Both the position numbers and the translations under genes were made by a program. Shown one piece after another: positions 37,746 to 49,085 of a stretch of 64,000 bases of DNA. The notes beneath the pieces were generated by a model. That model was not told the origin of the DNA. It worked only from the letters and a program-made list of their open reading frames with translations, and searched no databases. The DNA is from Ligula intestinalis (taxonomy: Eukaryota; Platyhelminthes; Cestoda; Diphyllobothriidea; Diphyllobothriidae): assembly GCA_036362985.1 (NCBI GenBank), contig JAYGXS010000001.1:51303954-51367953 (forward strand), given 5' to 3'. The first letter of the stretch is position 1. Every line of letters begins with the position of its first letter.

Positions 37746-39785
37746 ACACAGTCACGGTCATGCGCAGAAACCTTATCATATATTTTAATGTATTGGAGCA
37801 TCGAAACGGCAAAAAAAGAAAAAGTGCATGCTAATTAAGTGGTCATTTTTACAGCTTACACTTTTTGCAGACGGTCACAAGGACCATCATGACGTGACTG
37901 AAAAATGTCTTGAGATTACACTGCTTAATAAAGAATATGACAATCCTACTTATGTACTTTCTTCGAATAGAAAACACATTTCCGAATTTCTGTTAAAATT
38001 TCATGAGAAAGATAATATACTGTGAGTCTTGGCCCTCCAGTCTCCCCCAAACAACTACCATGGGACCGACTTGGTTCACCATTTGGAATCCCCCTAAGAT
38101 ATAACTTTGAGCACGTTGTAAAATAATCTGGTGTGTCCAGTTATTATGTAAAGGCAATTGCTGATTTGCCGTAAGACTGGATACTCAGAATTGACCTCAC
38201 TTTCCCCTCTCAGTCAGCTGTCCAAAACTCTCCGGCCACTGAAACCGGTTTAACGGCCTCATAAGCATGAGTTTGGAAGTAACCGATTGGACCGATGGGA
38301 AAGTGCGCTCGTAATGGGACAGGTTTGCAATGAGTCCACATTATTGGTTTAAGGACAACATATTCCTGCCTCCGCAAATATCTTACGAGGCTGATCCACG
38401 CCCAGAATGTTAGTTAACAATATAGACAGGATAGCAGAGTTTGACTGCTCGCGTCATTGATCCCTAATACTTGAGTCTTGTGGGCCTCCATATCCGCACT
38501 GACAGCAACCACTTGGCGCAATCATTTGGACCAGTAGGGCGTGAACGCTTACCTCTTGTATTCTCGAAACTGTTTGCATGCGATGCATGTTGCTCATTTT
38601 TTGATCAGCTTCTTAATCCACTTCTACTCCAGGCAGCTCCTCACAGCATGTGTCTATCGGGATTGCGGAGGGCATGCAACTGAATATGTTTGTAGAAAAA
38701 GCGCAACTTCTCCTCACTCCATCTGCCCCCACAAATCCTTCAGAGTTTCTTTTACCGTCCGTGTCATATGCCAGCATCCCATCATGGTGCTGTCTTGCCA
38801 GTTGTGCGAACCGATCCAGGTATCACAATTTTAAAGTAATTTTCGAACGGCCATTGGGATCCAAATAAATTGTAATAATAACTGCAACGCTGAAGTTTAA
38901 CGCCATACCGACTGAGGTTCTCCATCGCAGTGGCATCAGGCCGCCCTTTTCTTTGCATTTTGCTACCGATATTCGTCTGAATCGTTGACATTCTTTTCAC
39001 GTTGAATTGCATGCGACTGATAAGACTGACTTAGAGGTCAAATACTTCAAGTACTACAGTATTTAACATGTCTGGTGTTTTCTTGGTATCGTATATAGAG
39101 TCATGGCTGACGTCTCCTTGGAAACATGTCAAAGGGATAATCCGTCGAGCAGTCGGCCCAACACCCAGCCTTTAGCGCTAACACATCATGCTGGTCACAC
39201 ATCCAAACGATGCAAGTGACGCGAGTAAGGATGCATCCACTACACTCACTCCCGCTCTGGAAGGGAGAAGTGGGTGTTGGGCAGTAGAAGACCGTGCTCC
39301 GTGCAGACCTACGATAAAAGTAAGCCATGCTGTTTCAGCTGTTGACGCCAGGCAACCGAGCACGCTTCACTTTATAGCTTGGCCCGATACCTCATCGGTC
39401 CGTAATTGGATGTCCATTCGTACGGCTGTTTCTGTGGGTAGGCATTGGGATGAGGATGGGTTTACTTGCCGTTTCTAATTTGTTTTAGCCGTATGTATTG
39501 TGCTGACAATCCATGGTCAACCTTCCAAAAGCGTTTTTTTCTTTTATAAGTAAGCCTTCGCGCATTTTTCTTGGCTCAGTGCCTAGTGAAAATGACAAGC
39601 AGTGTTACAACTACATAAGGCTGTTTAATCAATCATGGCGGTCGCTGAACTCCACTACAGGTCGCGAATTGGATCTAGTAGGAAATACGCTAATCCCTCG
39701 AGTATTGCAGGAATTATATTTCGAGACTCCCCACGAAATCCAACTTTCGCAGCACAGTATATATTTTTAAAGGGTAATACCCCTG
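37746..39785. other. No gene supported
   Basis: Several overlapping frames on both strands (60-100 codons) at 38.5-39.5 kb without domains. The composition is closer to the repeat-derived regions than to the A+T-rich spacers. Confidence 0.3.
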
Positions 39786-40018
39786 TGAAGACGTTTATCT
39801 GCGCAAAGATTCGAAGTCCAGCTATCTTACCTTCCTCGTCGGCTCCCGAAGAAAACGACGAAGAGAAGGTGAGTTTGTGGGTCGACTTAAATTTGTACAG
39901 AAAAAGAACCTTGCTTTCATTATCAGAGTATTGAAGTTGCTGCGTCTGGTGGTCCTGAGTTAGTCAGTTTTGCCACCCGTCTCCTATCATAGCTGTGTTG
40001 GGAGTACGAACTTTGAGA

Positions 40019-40465
40019 AGAAGAAGAAGACTCGATCGCTGGGACAATATGCTTATTCACCTGACGTTTCGATATCCGTCGCGGATTCGTCATCCGAGAC
40101 CTGAGAAGCAGAAAGGTTGATTATGCACAGACGTTTGCAGTATTTACAGGACACAGTCATTGCTGCAAGCATACAGCGACAATTAACGTTAATTGCCTTC
40201 TTGTGCCTGGACTGCTTGTTGGACGGCACGCGGGCTCTGACCTGTTGAACTTTCGTCACGGGCGGTGAGCTCGGGCATGGTGATTGCTCGGCCGTCTGGC
40301 TCCCCGGTGTTGGCGTGCGATGAGGTCGTGGCCTGCCTGTTCCTCAAGTGATGGCTTGCTTTGGCCAAATTGAATCTCAGGATTGAATATGGATTGGGCT
40401 AATCGTTGCACTTGTTGATGGATTGGGGGCCCGTGAACCATGACTCAAGTAGTTCTTCTTCTTCT
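40019..40465 (-). mobile_element. PLE family 1 3' fragment nested in family 2
   Basis: The fragment holds the end of the family 1 element: a tail coding region (about 40440-40250, parallel to 6811-6600) and the terminal repeat with a hammerhead-like core at 40063-40096. It begins in a (GAA)n-type tract at 40017-40030 and ends at a (TTC)n tract at 40454-40477. PLE family 2 sequence resumes on each side. This is a 5'-truncated insertion. Confidence 0.6.
40060..40100 (-). ncRNA. Hammerhead-like motif, PLE family 1 nested copy
   Basis: The - strand has CGGATGA (U4 changed), a stem II hairpin of type GAATCC/GGATATC, then GAAA and CGTC (40070-40063) with self-complementary ACGT. One key core base is altered, so it is probably inactive. 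Confidence 0.4.
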
Positions 40466-40477
40466 TCTTCTTCTTCT
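40454..40477 (+). repeat. (TTC)n microsatellite
   Basis: Seven TTC units and a TTCTC end. It mirrors the GAA tract at the left border of the nested PLE fragment. Confidence 0.8.
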
Positions 40478-41205
40478 CAATTGCTTCCTGGGACACAGAT
40501 GTTCGCTTGTATTGGCAAATTAGTTGGGCGCGATGCGCTTAGTACGAACTTTGCCTGTCCGTTCACTGCTAAATGCATTTAATCTTTCTAAGGTTGGCCG
40601 CGGGCGCGCTTGCGTGACCTTTGTCACATTTAAATTCCAACGTAGTTGTAGACAAGACAATGTGCCTACTACCATATCCCCCGCTAAACCTTGAACTGCT
40701 CAGTCATTGCTGTTCACTTGAGGTGCTTTTTACTTCGCATCGGCGCATCGGTGAGACAGTTTTGACCGTATCATCTAATTTTTGTTAGCAGAAGCCCTCG
40801 GTTTTGAATGCTTGTTCGCCCTACTGACCCTGCACGAAGTAATCCGAGCCTTGTACGAAGCGTATGCTAGGCGGGATGGAGATCTATAGCTCTGTTAATT
40901 GTGCCAATCGAGGTTCAAATTTCGAGTACCAGTCTGCCCATTTTCTCATTGTTTCTGCCTAGTATCCGCGCTCTTTCAAAGGCAAAACTGTAGTTAAGGG
41001 GTTGTACGTGGCTATAAACCAGAGGCAGCTTGTGCCCACGGTTGTCTGTAAGTAAGCATTTGTGCAATGTTGCTTCCAGAGGTTTGGGTGTTTCACCAAC
41101 ATACATCGCATCGCAATATTGGCACGATATTTGTAGACCATTGCTGATTGTTGTGTTAATATTAACGGATCGTTGGGCTTTGTGACTTGCTGTCTGATTG
41201 TACAT

Positions 41206-42060
41206 TTCGGTTGACCAGTTTACGATTGAAAGAAAAATCAACAATCAGTTGCCCTTCATTAACATCCAAATTACAAAACTGGTGGACAGGAAGGTAAAAA
41301 CAACGGTCTACCTTAACGTAATCAACACTTCCGAAATGACTATCCTGTTAGCCACAAACTTAGTTATATCAGAACACCCCTCGGATGTGTTCAAACACTG
41401 CCACAACGACAGTGAAAAGAGAAAGGAGAAAAGTGCTTGCGTGCCGTTTTCATAACCCACATTTATCCGAAGTTCTCAAGCACTTCAGGAAGCCTCATTT
41501 TGAGTGGCTAAGCGGTGAAATGCCAAAATGCTGGCTCACAATCCCCTTTCTAGGGAGCCTTCTTCCTCTAATAATAAAGTGATTTATGTGCAGAACATTC
41601 CACGGGCGACGACTTCAAGAAAGAATGGGAAAAGGATGTGCGTTAGCGATCGCTAGGCATGATTCATGGAAGAGAATGCGCCATCAGACAGCTAGTCGTG
41701 AAGCCGAACGACTCGCTAACAGTAGCAGAACCACCAGCAACGGTCTACAGCATATGTTGCCAATATTGCGATTGGCGAAACAGCCAAAAGTCTGGAAACA
41801 ACATTGCACAAATGTCTACGGAAAACGATGGGTAACGACAAGCTTCCTTTGGTTTATGCTCACGTACAACACCTAAACCACAGTTGCGACTTTGATAAAT
41901 CAAGGTTAATGGGCCGGACTCCTGCTGGAAGGTTGATACTCGACTGGCATACTAAGCAGAACCATACAACTGCATCCAACCTACCAGACGCTACGCGCAT
42001 GGCCTGCATCATTTTCATCAAGGCCAGCCAAGCAAAATCAAGTAACGCAAACAACTGATA
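41206..42060 (+). mobile_element. Penelope-like element, family 2, copy c (inverted partner)
   Basis: The + strand begins inside the RT thumb (QFTIERKINNQLPF at about 41215, then KVKTTVY and VFKHCHNDSEKRKEK to 41436), continues through broken frames into the endonuclease region (SNGLQ near 41740; LHKCLRKTMG, LPLVYAHVQHLNHSCDF and RLILDWH from 41804) and a tail to about 42060. It is the same family as the - strand copy on its left (SNGLQISCQYCD, LPLVYSHVQPLNYSF). The two share a junction near 41206 and read away from each other. Frameshifts and stops abound. Confidence 0.7.
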
Positions 42061-42599
42061 TCAGCGAAAACTGGGAGAGGCGCTGACCTGAGGTCATGTG
42101 ACCAACGTCTAACTCCCACGGATCAGAAAACAACTCACGGGAACAGCTACAACTGATCAGTCCACCAATTAACGTGGGGGCAGAACCAACAGAAACCCTA
42201 ACTTGCCCAAAACTATTCAAACCCCAAGGATTATAAGGATCAAGCGAACTCACTAGCGGTCAACCTTGCAGAGGTCAAAGACAAGCAGGAGCAAACGGGC
42301 AGGTCAAAACTCGTGAGTCCAGAACGGCTAATGTATGAGAAAAGTGGCAAGACTGACATACTCAAGACTACTAAGAACAACGACCATAAAACTTTGATTC
42401 TGGAAAAGAGCCCTTTATATGGTAAGTGACTGGGGCATGTCTTTTAAGAGTCGTACTCTAAATTTCAGTGAAAATTCGAGTCAAAAAACAACGCAATGCC
42501 CATTCTACAAACAAGTGGTATGAATTCCATATAGCAAAACATCATATTATACTCTCGACAGAGATACTATATGGACTTTATACTACTTTTCATACTACT

Positions 42600-42670
42600 A
42601 CATTGCTGCTGATGTCTCTGATGAAGAACCCGCCGCGGATGTCGAAATATCAGACGAATAAAAGTATTGT
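42600..42670 (+). ncRNA. Best-preserved hammerhead-ribozyme-like motif
   Basis: TGTCT (42613-42617) precedes CTGATGA (42618-42624). A GC-rich hairpin follows (CC/GG core, outer GA/TC, loop GCCGC region), then GAAA (42644-42647), TAT and the cleavage base C42651, then AGACG (42652-42656). TGTCT and AGACG pair perfectly (with one G-T), giving stem I. Helix III is ATAT: it differs from the ACGT of sister copies but is still self-complementary. An extra A lies between CTGATGA and stem II. All universally required core bases are present. Confidence 0.5.
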
Positions 42671-42769
42671 CCCGTCGATCGCACCTCCTTTTCACCCGTT
42701 TCTGGTACTCTAAACTCTTTAAAATTTGAAGGCAAATACTTTCTTTGGAAAACAAAGGAACTTTATCGG

Positions 42770-42812
42770 GCAACTTTTAGACGCTGGTTCTCCAGCTTTT
42801 CATCAGATGTGA
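42770..42812 (-). ncRNA. Family 2 hammerhead-like motif, core mutated
   Basis: The - strand has CTGATGA (42806-42800) and a perfect GCTGG/CCAGC stem II with AGAA loop, followed by GTC and TAAA in place of GAAA (G12 changed to T). Stem II equals that of the copy at 49.3 kb. The change at G12 should abolish cleavage. Confidence 0.4.
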
Positions 42813-45800
42813 ATGAAAACTTTCCAAAACGATAAATAGTCATGTGGTGGGAGCGCTGAGTAGCGGCTGCAGGTTACATCAGCTTTCATCAATCACTTCT
42901 CGCCTCTATCATTTTTGGTGACGTGATGCCGTGAAAAAATATAAAGGCTCCTTAAATTTGTCTGTTACTTGCAGTGAAGAGCTCATGCAAAAGTGTTTGC
43001 CTTGCTGAGAACAACAAAATGAACACCCTCCCACAGTAGAAACCCGCTTCAATTTCCCTAATGCCATTCAGTTTCCTGAAGCCGCATTACATATGACACT
43101 TGAATGTTTTCCGTTTAGGTCACGCGCAGACATTTGGACTTGACTGTATTCCTCAAGTTTCTTTAAACCCCAACCTTTAGGTGGATAAGTATCTGGCTTG
43201 CCGGTTAGACAGCTCGTAGTATGTTGCTTCAGTTTTCAAATATGTCTGTTCAGCGTAAACCAGGTCCTATCTCCTTCAGAATTTACAGAATGTCCATCGG
43301 TATGGTTCACTCATTGTAGCGGTAGTACGTAGGTATCAGATTCCGCATCATAGTAAGTAGCATGAAGCAAGTGAAAGGGGTCGAAAGAAGGCATATGTAA
43401 GCCAGAGTCAAATACTGAAGTCAAAACCTTCTTTATCAAAAGACAAAGCAAGAAAACTGCACTTTATGAGTATGTACATTTTTGCTGTGAAAAAACTTGA
43501 GGCCGAATTAAATGGCAAAATTCGCCAATTAATATTAAATGACTTGATAACCCACCTGGATATTCATCTGGCACATGGCCTCGAAACCCAGTAAAGACAG
43601 CCGTAGAATACGAAAGACAAATGTGTATCTTGTACTGAATAGTCTGTTCTGGCCGATCTCACCATGACCCATTGCTATTTACATGCAGCTAGATACTTTA
43701 AGTGAGTCAGCCACCGTTGCGTTCCTTTACTCTATGACAGCTCACTTGAAGCCAATTTTGGTTCCATCCACACAAATTATTTCCGACCAAATGTCTATAC
43801 GCACAGCAGCCCACGGCAAGTAGAAGGCATCGCTGATGAGTTTATAAATTTTTACAGCAGCAGCCATAAACTGATCACGCGAAATTACGTGACGGTCAAA
43901 ATTTACTGAAAGCACGCAAAACGCCTGCGAGAATCAATGGTCTCAATTCGCAGTCACCCACTAGTGAAAGCCGGCAGCACAGCATACACTCTGGCAATCT
44001 CTAGGGAGCCTCCAACCGTAGTAACGGCGATAGAGGACTAAATGCTTAATTTAAACAAAAACAAAACACATACAAATAAGGAGATGTTAATACCAACTGA
44101 ACTCCATAAATTCAGCTGTGCATAGGTGCCTGGATTTCCAAAACCTTGCATAGGCTTATCTCTAGGACCTATGAGAAAACAACAACCAATGAACCGTTTT
44201 GTTGTTGTTGAAGGGAGGGAGAGGGCCGTGCCTTTTTTTGTTGAGGCTGGAATCACGCCGTCTATTTGCCATGCTGAGGACATGTGCCGTAGTCGCCTGA
44301 GGCCTTGGCCGGGAACTGAGTCGTGCCATCTGGCCGCGGCAGCATAACGTGTGGTATCACGGAAGAGAAGGAAGGGATCTATCAATGATTACTGTGATTC
44401 TGGCTTTGGTGCCAGAGACCCAAGTCCTCAGCAGCACTCGTGCTATATGGTCTTCATCCCGCGTTCAACCGTAAAGTACGAATACACTGTAATCAGATTG
44501 CATTTGGATAAGTAATGTAATCATATCTGGTGGTTTTGACTAAAACGAAAGTGTCAAGTATTCGAACTCCGGGAAATATCCGTGATTTGCCATAAATGCT
44601 AAAATGCCCTTTCTCCAACACGGTGGGTTGTTTCTTTGGTAAAACTGACTGGGGTGCAAATTTAGCTGCATCTCTTAACTCTATTGATTTTGCTGGTGCA
44701 GTTGCATTGGAAGGGAGGAAATTGAGCTGGCTTCCGTGTCTGCAGTCTACTGTGTGACTTTTAACCTAAGATGGACAGTATGTGACCATGCATGCATGCA
44801 TGCGTGTTCGTGGAAATGAATTAACACTTTCCAATATGATTTCATTGAGAAGATGTGATCTTAACTGTGACACGAACTCTGAAGATGTCTTATCTGTGCC
44901 AGGAGACTGATTCTTGAATAAGAACCCTATCATCTACCCGCGAAGATCACACTCGCCAGAGAGTCACTGCTTACGTTGTGTTCTATTTTTCCAATGAAAG
45001 TCAGTCATACGTTATTATGAGTATGTAGAAAACAAACGTTTTCATTAAAGCAAAAAATAACGCATAATTTGTTGGATCCAAAGATAACTCGTAAATTAAG
45101 CTGCTTGAAAGCGGCCTTAATACGATTGGTGAAACCCCATTTATGTAAACAGTCTTGGCATAGGATAAACCTAAATTTGCCTTCATAACTTCCAAAGCCT
45201 CGCGTTTTTGCTTGAATATTTGACACCATTTTTTTCCCGCGCCAGTATTTTAAGTTGCTTATTCTATTGATTAGCTTACGCTGCAATATACCGTAACCAC
45301 TCTGATGTGCACTGATTTTTTGTACGAATTCAAATTACTGTATTTACTCGTTCGTTATTGATGTTGTACAGTGGCATTTTGCAGCCGATGAGCAGTCACA
45401 TTATTTTTGAATCCAATGCACTCGGCATTGCTGGCTTTCTTTAACTTTATACTGGGGAATATTTTTCACATTTTTTCAGACTTTATGATTATAAATATAT
45501 CCTATAGCTTTTCAGTTTTGAGAAAAGATTTGAAAATAGCGTGGCTTTTTAAAATCGAGCATTTAATGAACCTCTGTGCACTCTGCCAACGAACATTTAA
45601 ATTTCTATGGCAGACTTGTGGAGCAAGTCAAGGGAGCGCCGGTGCGTTTTTCAATATACAGACTAGCTCCTAAAGTGATCCTACGAGAACCAGAGAGGTC
45701 AGGTTCGTTGTTATTAACAAAGAACGATGGAAAAGCTTTTAATGACAGCAAAGAACTTCTTGCGTGACATTCTGTTAACAAAAGGACAAAAAAGGTCCAA

Positions 45801-46540
45801 AGTCGTCATTTCTTGATGGTCTCGTCACCTGCAGACCGAATTTTGAACTATATCAGCCCACAGTTGTCATTGCTACCGCCGAACGTGATTGTGATAGGGT
45901 GCTTTTCCAAAGAATTAAAATACGCGTAAGCGTCCAAAAATGATGACGGTGATGACGAATGTAGGGCATCCGGCACATTCGAAACAAAGATCACGTCTAA
46001 GATGTTTAATCTGGGAAATTTCTGTTTGAATCTCAGACTAAACACCCATACAGATTTTTAATACAGTTGCGAATGTCTTACCTGATAAATCGATGGTAAT
46101 TACTTATAATTATGATTTTTTGTAGCATAATTTTAATTATTACTTACCATTTATCATTTGTAAAAGTCAACCGTACTATTTCAGCTTTGAATAAACATAT
46201 TTTCATCCGTTTGAAAACAAATACATTTTTGAAAACCTATTGCACTCCTCGGAATCAACACTCAAGGCAAGAAACAGCTACTCATACAGCTGCACCAGCC
46301 ACTGCCTCAGTTTGCACTTAAACAGTAATAACAGCTGACAGACCTCAGAAATGTAACACTCTTTACTGTTAATACGGATTGTATCAGAAATAACAGGACG
46401 CATTTCCGCGTGCATTTAGCCCCTCAATTGGCAGATACCATGCGTACCAGCTTCATATAGATGGGAAACGAACTGGATGTAGCTGTACAACCTCCTTTAG
46501 TTTATCTGATTGGACGCCACAATTTCTCATATGGCTATAC
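42813..46540. other. No gene supported
   Basis: Mixed composition. A 115-codon frame at 44038-44385 (-) and its + strand shadow have no motif. (CATG)n at 44788-44804 is a short simple repeat. Confidence 0.3.
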
Positions 46541-46549
46541 CGATCAGAG

Positions 46550-46760
46550 AACACAGAAGTTCACTTGACGTGTACACGAGTATGAACTGACTGTCCGGAT
46601 AGGCGACGCGACGAGACAAATCGCTATCCATATTTTACAGAAAGCCAAGAACTCGACTTTCCAGGATGCGGATAATGGCGCGACTGGTGACAAGATGGGA
46701 AGAGAACTATTGTAGGCCACGGCTTCTGACACCAGCATAAACACGCATTGGAAACTGATG
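46550..46760 (+). mobile_element. Possible PLE endonuclease-tail fragment
   Basis: The + strand translation contains GATGDKMGRELL, a stop, then ASDTSINTHWKL, resembling the C-terminal RELLE-W plus SIN-H signature after the PLE endonuclease (compare RELLESW and SMDKCND at 20.5 kb). Short and diverged, so tentative. Confidence 0.3.
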
Positions 46761-48085
46761 TACCTTTTCCCTCACCCATTTCCTGCTGTTGCGTGTTATA
46801 CTACAGTGGCCAGATGGCGCGACCCAGTTTCAAGCCAAGGCCCCATGCGATTATGACTTATGTGCTCATCATGGCGGGCGAACGACGTAACTCGATCCCC
46901 AATCAAAGAGATACGTCCCATTCTTCCTTCCTCTCCTCCGTGACTTCTGGCTACAAAATCACTTTGTTCTGTCATAGGCCTTTGAGATGATCTTCTGCAC
47001 GAGTAAGAAAGTCCGAACTCTTACGGTTGTCGCTTCGGCCATCACGAGATCTCTCACTATAACATGAAGCCGGGACTTACATATGAGCAATGGTAAATTG
47101 CGTCTAGTGTTAAATCAAACATCGTTCTAAAGGCTGCAGAAGTGCACTGCTGGCTTCATGTTGGCGCCATTCTTGCATCATTTGCTGTCCAGTTTATGCA
47201 GACTTGCGCATAAGGACGCAGTTGCCTTCCACTGCATTGTGTATTCCCTTCTCGAGAACCATCACATAGCTATTTCCTCAATATATATATATCCATATAT
47301 ATGTTCAGAGAGATTTCTGAACTCTATCTTCCTTATGTTTCACCCTTCAATCATTGGATTTGTCGTGGAGTAGACAAACGGAGTGGTGCCCTGTCCTAGG
47401 GAGAAAAGCAGAAAAGACCACGCACAGCACTGCAGGCCAAGTCGGACGCATAATGCACCGTAAAATCAGGCCTCCAATCATTTTCATATTTTTTGGTGGG
47501 AAAAATAGGCAATGTTTTTGAGAACTCTATTGTAAACAGGTCGGTACGTCACATACATTTGTACACGTGTGCTTATAAATTTTCACTTTTAAAGTAGTAT
47601 TCACAAAATGTGAGTAGTATTGATTTTTACACATAACTCTTGTCTGGAGTTTGTTTAGTATTAATCGGAGTTCACACTGTCGAATCATAAAAGAGGACAC
47701 ATACAGCTATCTAAGCGTTCTGTAAACTAGTGTAGGGACGTCGCCTCCACGACTGATGGCAACAGATTATTCTATCATTCTGTGGTCCGTTGTGTGAAGA
47801 ATTCAGAATGCAAATTTAGCTTAGATATTTTCGTACGCAGCCTCATTGTATGTCTACAGAGAGGAGGCGAGAGATACCATTGAAACATGTACTCAAATTG
47901 AAGTCATTTCTTAAGGCCGTGTTTTATCTAGTGAACTAAGACAAAGTCCCCTCTTTGCTGTGTGTAATACAGGGGCGATCAATTTAGGCATCCAACTTTT
48001 TTCTATGTACGACGGTATTTTTAGACCTCTATAGCTTTATCGCACGACGCTTCACTTTTTTATACCTGCTTTTGCAAGCCATGGC
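46761..48085. other. No gene supported; short (AT)n tracts
   Basis: No domain-bearing frame. Two short alternating AT tracts lie at about 47281-47302. Confidence 0.3.
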
Positions 48086-48089
48086 CGCC

Positions 48090-48830
48090 GAGCCGGTATG
48101 CCATCTGAGGTCGAATGATGGTGATGTACACGTTACCAAAGATATATTTGCCGGAGACTAAAAATGTCCTCTTGATAGTTTGCAGTTCTCCCATTGTTTC
48201 ATTTGCGGCCTTGGTGCGTTGCAACGATGGCGTCAGATTACCTTGTATCCAAATTCTACGGGCATTTTAGCGTTTTTCGTGTAATATGTCCTTATGCTGT
48301 CATTTGTATGATAGTTCGTTGGATGCCGGTGGAGGACGTGACGCTTTTGTGCATTAAAATATAGGAGCCATCTCTCGAACAACGTTTGCAGTCTGCACAA
48401 ATTATTTTGTGGAGCTTCTCAATCGCTTGGGCCCTTAATTCTTTGCCAGAGCCTACCGTCGTCTGCAAAGATGATCTTACCACAATCCAGTTCTTTAGTG
48501 TGGTCATTAACATAAAGGATGATGATTAAAGGACCGAGAATGGATCCTTGAGGAACACCAGTAACCACGTTGACGCAGTTCGATTTATCTTCCCCTAAAC
48601 AAACGCGTTGTCTTTAGCCGACCAAAAATGTCCTCCTCCAGTTCCGAAGTTTCTTCCTGATGTCAAAGACGCTCATTTTAGGTAAGAGAAATTGATAGGG
48701 TATACTTTCCAGGCTTTGTGGAAATCGATGCACGCTATGTCTACTTCGAAACCCTCGTCTAAAACACTGGCCCGGAACTCAAGAGCAGTCAGCAAAGTTT
48801 AAAGTCCCCCTAGCTTCGAATATTGATGTT
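48090..48830 (-). mobile_element. CR1/Jockey-type non-LTR reverse transcriptase fragment
   Basis: Right to left on the - strand: an RT segment with VDIACIDFHKAW (about 48745), then VVTGVPQGSILGPL and LYVNDH (48580-48500), then FADDGRLW (about 48470, the catalytic F-ADD box, here FADDG) and ERWLLYFNAQKCD. The spacing of GVPQGS and FADD is that of the CR1/Jockey group. Stops and shifts mark it as dead. It meets an oppositely oriented 3' end at about 48830. Confidence 0.75.
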
Positions 48831-49085
48831 CTAGTCGTGGACCCGTGGACTAACCCATCTGAGGCGATTATGATGTCCCAGCCTGTGGGAGCATTCAAAA
48901 ACCGGCTTGATCTCCATATTTTACAGCATAATGTGGACGATGTGACAAAGTAACCTTCAAAGACTACTGCACGCTATGACCGTCTACATTTTCCTGACTT
49001 CAAACTTTTTTACATTGTTTCTAATTCGTGAGACTTTGATGTGACCAATAGGGAGTTCAAACGCGTAAGCATATTTTTTCCTTAA
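48830..49085 (+). mobile_element. CR1-like 3' end, opposite orientation to its RT part
   Basis: The + strand reads PWTNPSEAIM then GAFKNRLDLHILQH and a TAA, like the last residues of CR1-type RT proteins (V-AFK-RLD). It continues into a 3' UTR with 'ccaatagggagttcaaacgc', a sequence that recurs near 50.73 kb. Confidence 0.5.

Larger units (their letters stand above)
39790..41210 (-). mobile_element. Penelope-like element, family 2, copy b, with nested insertion
   Basis: Aligns along its length with 26.12-27.0 kb. On the - strand 41.24-40.92 kb holds the GIY-YIG endonuclease start (QISCQYCDAMYVGETPKPLE) and then KLPLVYSHVQPLNYSF. The 40.9-40.55 kb part and, beyond an insertion, the 40.0-39.79 kb part are the untranslated tail. 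About 430 bases of a different PLE (family 1) interrupt it at about 40019-40450. It abuts an oppositely oriented copy at about 41206. Confidence 0.75.

Noticed and set aside
39188..39478. 96-codon + frame as a coding exon
   Set aside because: Overlaps two - strand frames of equal quality; no domain, and it borders the PLE family 2 copy.
44038..44385. 115-codon frame on the - strand
   Set aside because: No recognisable domain and a + strand shadow of similar length; possibly old repeat, but nothing to support a call.
44788..44804. CATG tandem repeat as a functional element
   Set aside because: Short simple repeat with no associated structure.
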